This document shows positions 1 to 3,352 of a stretch of DNA of 5,610 nucleotides, one piece after another. The first letter of the stretch is position 1; each line of letters opens with the position of its first letter. Origin of the DNA: Actinomycetota bacterium (GTDB lineage: Bacteria > Actinomycetota > Actinomycetes > S36-B12); contig JAPLBU010000187.1 in NCBI GenBank assembly GCA_026392575.1, forward strand, positions 1-5,610, in the 5' to 3' direction. Position numbers and translations under genes: made by a program. Under the pieces are notes generated by a model. The model was not told the DNA's origin. It was given only the letters and a program-made list of their open reading frames with translations, and searched no databases.

Positions 1-731
1 CCGTCCGTGTCGAACTCGAGCGCGACCCGCAGTGTGGCCAGCGGGTTTCGTAACTCGTGACCGGCATCAGCGACGAACTGACGCGTCGTCTTGGACTGCA
101 TGTGCAGACGGACGATGAGGTCGTTGAGCGTCCGACCCAGCAGTTCGATCTCGTCGCCTGTTGGCTGAACGGTGAGAACCCCATCATCCACACTCGTCAT
201 CTGCTCGGCCTGCTCCCGCAGGAGTTCGACGGACCGGAGTGCCCGGCCAACCGCGAGCCACAGCGCGACCCCGACAGCGAGAAGCACGAGCGGCAGCACA
301 ATCGCCAAGACGATGAGAACACCCTTCTGCACGCTCTGAACCGGCTGGAGGCTCGCCGCCACACAGGTGGTCATAGGGCCACTAGGAGTCTGGGACACCC
401 CGACCAGCGTGAAATAGCCCGACGGCTGGGTACAGAGATCCTGATCGGCCCGGAGCCCGGGCGTCGACGCGATCCCCCCGCCCGTCGACGACTTCACCAG
501 CACCGCGACGGGACTCGCGACCTCGACCGCTTCAAGATCGAAGCTCCCAGCCTCGGCGGAGGCAAGCTGCTCTGTCACCTCTGCGAGACGGGTCGCGACG
601 ATCTCCTCGACCGACGAATAGGCGATCCGGGAGACCAGGACGTAGGCGGCAGCGCCCAGAACCACACCGAACACCAACATGGCCGTGACCGCGCCGGCAA
701 CCGCCCGAGCGCGCACACTGCGTGGTTTCAC
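1..731 (-). CDS. Membrane sensor histidine kinase, C-terminus cut by window edge
   Basis: This is the sensor half of a two-component system; it should autophosphorylate on a histidine and pass the phosphate to the adjacent response regulator. The 243 visible codons have no stop. Residues about 13-33 form a first membrane helix. Residues about 34-136 are a putative extracytoplasmic sensor segment holding the only two visible cysteines (C100, C123). Residues about 138-161 form a second helix, followed by a HAMP-like linker (about 162-214) and the dimerisation H-box FVADAGHELRNPLATL, with H225 as the phospho-acceptor. The ATPase domain lies beyond the left edge. The GTG start overlaps the regulator's stop (GTGA, 4 bases) and has no clear ribosome site of its own, which suggests translational coupling. 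The kinase assignment is firm; the stimulus is unknown. Confidence 0.93.
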   Translation of the reverse strand, partial: MKPRSVRARAVAGAVTAMLVFGVVLGAAAYVLVSRIAYSSVEEIVATRLAEVTEQLASAEAGSFDLEAVEVASPVAVLVKSSTGGGIASTPGLRADQDLCTQPSGYFTLVGVSQTPSGPMTTCVAASLQPVQSVQKGVLIVLAIVLPLVLLAVGVALWLAVGRALRSVELLREQAEQMTSVDDGVLTVQPTGDEIELLGRTLNDLIVRLHMQSKTTRQFVADAGHELRNPLATLRVALEFDTD

Positions 732-1411
732 TCGCTTGCCGCGTCGGTCGCCGCGAGTCGGTAACCGACTCCCCGAACGGTCTGGATCATGGGCACGCCC
801 AACTTCTTGCGCACCTGCATCACGCAAACCTCGACCGAGTTCGGGTCGAGCTCCGGCTCCTCCCAGACCTCGTCGAGGAGCTCTTGCTTGCTGACGACTT
901 CGTCAACTCGCTGCGCGAGATACGTCAGTACGGCATATTCGCGCGCCGTCAGTTCGACATCCCGACCAGCCACCTGGCATCGGTGCTTGCGTGGCTCCAA
1001 GCACAGCGTCCCGACGGTGAGCACCTGCGATGACGCATCTCCGCGGCGTCGCAGCAGTGCGTTCATGCGCGCCAGCAACACCACCGTGCTGAACGGCTTG
1101 GTCACGTAGTCATCGACCCCGAGGTCGAATGCGTCGGCCTCGTCGTACTCGCCGTCCTTGGTCGTGAGCATCAGCACCGGTGTCCCGACCCCCTTCAGAC
1201 GCATCGCCTCGACGACCCGATAGCCGGAGAGCCCCGGCAGCATCAGGTCCAGCAGCATCAGGTCGAAACCACCCGATGTCGCCTTCGCCAGTGCCGCGTT
1301 GCCATCGTGAACGACCGTGCAGGCGTACCCATGCCGCTCGAGCCCTTGCCGGAGGGCCTCGGCCAGTCGCACCTCGTCGTCGGCGATGAGGATGCGCGGC
1401 CGAGGGTTCAC
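728..1411 (-). CDS. OmpR/PhoB-family response regulator
   Basis: This is a 227-residue DNA-binding response regulator of normal family length. The receiver domain (about 5-122) has the acidic pair D11/D12, phospho-acceptor D55 (in LLDLMLPGLSG), conserved T83, switch-type Y102 and the K105-P106 pair. The winged-helix effector domain (about 131-220) has the usual LTAREYAVL segment, a recognition helix near 190-203 and the terminal VRGVGYRL hairpin. The start is GTG; a TGAGG sequence lies 12 bases upstream, which is rather far, and an overlapping ATG just upstream is followed at once by TGA. It is the first gene of an operon with the histidine kinase and is divergent from the DoxX-Rieske gene, so it probably regulates itself and that neighbour (inference). 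It cannot be given a specific name from sequence alone. Confidence 0.95.
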   Translation of the reverse strand: MNPRPRILIADDEVRLAEALRQGLERHGYACTVVHDGNAALAKATSGGFDLMLLDLMLPGLSGYRVVEAMRLKGVGTPVLMLTTKDGEYDEADAFDLGVDDYVTKPFSTVVLLARMNALLRRRGDASSQVLTVGTLCLEPRKHRCQVAGRDVELTAREYAVLTYLAQRVDEVVSKQELLDEVWEEPELDPNSVEVCVMQVRKKLGVPMIQTVRGVGYRLAATDAASE

Positions 1412-1493
1412 ATCTGAAGTGTGCCTCAGGACGGCAATAGGGCCGCATAGTCGACTCAGTCAGCGCTCAGGTTCCCCGTGGCACGCTCGACAC
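1412..1493. promoter_or_regulatory. Divergent intergenic region between regulator and DoxX-Rieske genes
   Basis: This 82-base region must hold the promoters for both divergent genes. I see no convincing sigma-70 type -10/-35 pair on either strand, as is common for promoters that need an activator. It holds three CTCAG words (1425-1429, 1455-1459, 1466-1470) and an 8-base palindrome AGTCGACT (1449-1456). The first CTCAG word also overlaps the only Shine-Dalgarno-like sequence for the regulator gene (TGAGG on the minus strand, 1424-1428). No good Shine-Dalgarno precedes the ATG at 1494, so the rightward mRNA may be leaderless. Confidence 0.7.
1455..1470 (+). promoter_or_regulatory. Candidate response-regulator operator: CTCAG direct repeat, 11-base period
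   Basis: CTCAG occurs at 1455-1459 and again at 1466-1470, so the copies start 11 bases apart, about one DNA turn. OmpR/PhoB-family regulators commonly bind as head-to-tail dimers to direct repeats with this period. The repeat ends 23 bases before the ATG at 1494, a position where a bound activator could touch RNA polymerase if the transcript is leaderless. The assignment to the adjacent regulator is inferred from position only. Confidence 0.4.
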
Positions 1494-2552
1494 ATGACTG
1501 AGAAGAACGCTGGATTGAAGCTCTGGAAGACACGCTCGACCCAGGTCGGCTGGGTCCTCCTCCCCCTGCGGGTCTTCCTCGGCGTCACGATGGTCTACGC
1601 AGCGCTGCTCAAGTTCTTCGACCCGGCGTACCTGGACCCGAACTCGCCAAACGGCGTGCAGCAGCAGATGCTGGCCTCGGCCGCCACCAGTCCGATCTCA
1701 TTCATCGTCAACATGACGGCGGACCACGCTGCGGTATTCGGCCTCACGATCGCCTTCGGCGAACTCGCCGTCGGTCTAGGTGTCCTGCTGGGACTGTGGA
1801 CGAGGATTGCCGCAATCGGCGGGTTCCTGCTCAGCCTGTCGTTCCTCCTTACCGTGAGCTGGGGAACCTCGCCCTACTTCTTCGGGCCCGACATTGTGTT
1901 CATGTTCGCGTTCACCCCTCTGATGATCGGCGGCGACGGCGGCGTCTGGTCCCTGGCAACGTTTATCCGTCGTGGCACCCGCAAGCGAATGCGTCTGGCC
2001 AACCCCGCTCCGGCGAACGAGTCGGAGCGCGTGAGCTCCGATGTGGATCGGCGCGTCCTCCTTCGCACCGGAGCCACAGCGGCCGTCATCGGCGTCGGCG
2101 CCCTGATCATCGGCGGCATCGGCCGCGCGAGTGCTGGCTCAACATCGACGGATGCGGCGACCGCAGCTCCCTCCGCTGGCGCGGCTCCGGCCGTCCCCAC
2201 CGGAGCCACGGCAGCGACCGCCGTGTCCACGACGACCAAGCCGGCAGGCGGCATCAAGATCGCCAAGACAAGCGCCATCCCCGTTGGCGGCGTAAAGGCC
2301 TTCACCGACCCGAAGACCAAGGCGCCGGCCTACCTCCTGCAGCCGAAGAAGGGCACCTTCCTCGCCTACAGCGCGGTCTGCACGCATCAAGGCTGCACCG
2401 TCGGATTCGATCAACCGAGCAACCAGTTTGCCTGCCCGTGTCACGGTGCACGATTCGACGGGACCACTGGCGACGTGCTGCGTGGACCGGCTCGCACCCC
2501 GCTGGCCAAGATCAACGTCGTCGCGTCCGGCGGCAACGTCTACGTCGTCTGA
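1494..2552 (+). CDS. DoxX/DoxD-type membrane domain fused to a Rieske [2Fe-2S] domain
   Basis: This 352-residue fusion protein has a DoxX-like N-terminal domain with four predicted helices (about 20-40, 80-100, 103-123, 128-146). It includes an FGELAVGLGVLLGLWTR segment typical of DoxX/DoxD proteins. A basic cytoplasmic loop (about 158-187) ends in a twin-arginine motif, DRRVLLR (R186/R187). A fifth hydrophobic segment (about 193-210) and an Ala/Thr/Ser/Pro linker (about 212-252) lead to the Rieske domain (about 253-352). The cluster ligands are C296, H298, C314 and H317, and C301 and C316 form the likely disulfide pair. DoxD is known as a subunit of thiosulfate:quinone oxidoreductase, and DoxX from a mycobacterial thiol-redox membrane complex; the function here is unknown but probably redox, with the cluster outside the membrane. 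ATG 1494 is chosen because the open frame upstream only shadows the regulator gene; TTG 1515, preceded by GAGAAG, is an alternative. Confidence 0.9.
   Translation: MTEKNAGLKLWKTRSTQVGWVLLPLRVFLGVTMVYAALLKFFDPAYLDPNSPNGVQQQMLASAATSPISFIVNMTADHAAVFGLTIAFGELAVGLGVLLGLWTRIAAIGGFLLSLSFLLTVSWGTSPYFFGPDIVFMFAFTPLMIGGDGGVWSLATFIRRGTRKRMRLANPAPANESERVSSDVDRRVLLRTGATAAVIGVGALIIGGIGRASAGSTSTDAATAAPSAGAAPAVPTGATAATAVSTTTKPAGGIKIAKTSAIPVGGVKAFTDPKTKAPAYLLQPKKGTFLAYSAVCTHQGCTVGFDQPSNQFACPCHGARFDGTTGDVLRGPARTPLAKINVVASGGNVYVV
2127..2249 (+). other. Low-complexity linker between membrane and Rieske domains
   Basis: Residues about 212-252 of the DoxX-Rieske protein are almost entirely Ala, Thr, Ser, Pro, Gly and Val, with repeated TA/AT and APA words. 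Such linkers are common in exported actinobacterial proteins and would let the Rieske head move relative to the membrane. An ASA triplet (residues 212-214) sits at the membrane-linker junction. Confidence 0.65.
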
Positions 2553-2559
2553 CGCGTCA
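2550..2559. repeat. Perfect 10-base palindrome formed by two convergent stop codons
   Basis: TGACGCGTCA reads the same on both strands. Its left TGA is the stop of the DoxX-Rieske gene and its right end is the TGA stop of the K+ channel gene on the other strand. The genes are only four bases apart, leaving no room for a normal intrinsic terminator between them. The palindrome has no loop and is not itself a terminator hairpin. Confidence 0.8.
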
Positions 2560-3285
2560 CTCCAGCGGCATGATGCCGGTGCGACCGCGGTTCGCGGCGA
2601 ACAGTCCCACGAGCATCGCGACGAACGTCACGAGGTAGACCTGACCGGTGACCGCTTCCGCCATGGCGAGCAGGCGACCGAAATCCGTCGTTGCCGTCAT
2701 GTCGCCGTAGCCGGTGGTCGTGATCGTGGTCAGGCTGAAGTACATGTACGTCATGGTTGGCTGCACGTTGCCGAAGAAGGGTTTCGGCATCGATGCTGCC
2801 AGTGTCAGGAACATGTAGAAGAACGCGATCGGCAGCAGCAGGTACCCGGAGATAGCTCCCAGCAGCGTGCCACGCGTGACTTCGCGGTGCTGGATCAGTC
2901 GCCGAACGACCGCAATGGGCGCAAGGATCGACAGAGCGACCACGAGTACGGGTGCGGCCCTGGAAGGAGTGGGAGCCCGATCCGAGATGGTCGCGATGAA
3001 CGCCAGGGACCCGACGCCAACCACGACGAAGATCACCACGATGTCGGCCAGGCGTTGCCACCAACGAGCGAGTCCGGACGCTCGCAGAGCCAGCAGCAGG
3101 GTCGAGCCGACCAATAGCGATGCCACCGTCGCTTCCCAACGCCCGGATGCGCCGTCTACGTGTGGGCCGATGTCCACCAGCGAGAGGATGACCAGCGACG
3201 CCACGGTGACGGTGAGCAGCAGGCCGAAGTGGTCGAGCAGCCGCGACTTGTCGTCGAAGATCGGCTTGCGTGTCGGCCTGCGCAC
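2557..3285 (-). CDS. Six-helix potassium channel of the Ion_trans_2 type
   Basis: This 242-residue membrane protein should form a tetrameric K+-selective pore. The signature is the selectivity filter TTTGYGDM at residues 189-196 (filter bases 2701-2721), lying between a pore helix and the last membrane helix (about 205-230). Other hydrophobic segments lie at about 20-37, 52-67, 80-100, 112-127 and 141-163. The fourth segment lacks the spaced arginines of a voltage sensor; a few basic residues follow it (R128, R129, R134, R138). The protein ends about 12 residues after the last helix, so there is no RCK/TrkA-N or cyclic-nucleotide domain. The GTG start is chosen for the AAGGGA ribosome site 8 bases upstream; the frame stays open much further upstream, but only as the shadow of the LuxR gene. 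It lies 67 bases downstream of that gene on the same strand. Confidence 0.92.
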   Translation of the reverse strand: MRRPTRKPIFDDKSRLLDHFGLLLTVTVASLVILSLVDIGPHVDGASGRWEATVASLLVGSTLLLALRASGLARWWQRLADIVVIFVVVGVGSLAFIATISDRAPTPSRAAPVLVVALSILAPIAVVRRLIQHREVTRGTLLGAISGYLLLPIAFFYMFLTLAASMPKPFFGNVQPTMTYMYFSLTTITTTGYGDMTATTDFGRLLAMAEAVTGQVYLVTFVAMLVGLFAANRGRTGIMPLE

Positions 3286-3352
3286 GTCGGACGTCCCTTG
3301 TTCGTAACGGTGTCGGCCCCATCCTTCCCGACGCAGCCCCCCACGGCCAGCG
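3286..3352 (-). other. Short gap between LuxR-type regulator and K+ channel genes
   Basis: These 67 bases separate two genes in the same orientation. A weak 5-base stem (GTCGG/CCGAC around an 11-base G-rich loop) is present, without a following T-run. I see no clear promoter. Co-transcription of the channel with the upstream regulator is possible but not shown. Confidence 0.4.
3294..3299 (-). promoter_or_regulatory. Ribosome binding site deciding the K+ channel start
   Basis: AAGGGA on the minus strand lies 8 bases before the GTG at 3285. It is the best Shine-Dalgarno match near this gene and supports GTG 3285 over the long open frame upstream, whose extra residues are Arg/Trp/Ser-rich with no recognisable domain. 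Confidence 0.65.

Noticed and set aside
57..764. A 235-residue rightward open frame opposite the histidine kinase
   Set aside because: Its product is rich in His, Arg and Asp with no domain, while the opposite strand encodes a clear two-helix sensor kinase with an H-box.
1449..1456. Palindrome AGTCGACT as a separate operator
   Set aside because: An 8-base palindrome is expected by chance at this scale and it partly overlaps the more convincing CTCAG direct repeat.
1317..1493. 59 extra codons in front of the DoxX-Rieske ATG
   Set aside because: They run antisense through the start of the response regulator, are Arg/Ser-rich, and would place the start inside the divergent gene.
2540..3322. 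A 260-residue leftward open frame overlapping the K+ channel gene
   Set aside because: It is Arg/His/Gly-rich with no membrane helices, and is out of frame with the channel whose selectivity filter is intact.
3307..3327. Possible terminator after the LuxR regulator gene (GTCGG/CCGAC stem)
   Set aside because: The stem is only 5 bases with an 11-base loop and no T-run, so it does not qualify as an intrinsic terminator.
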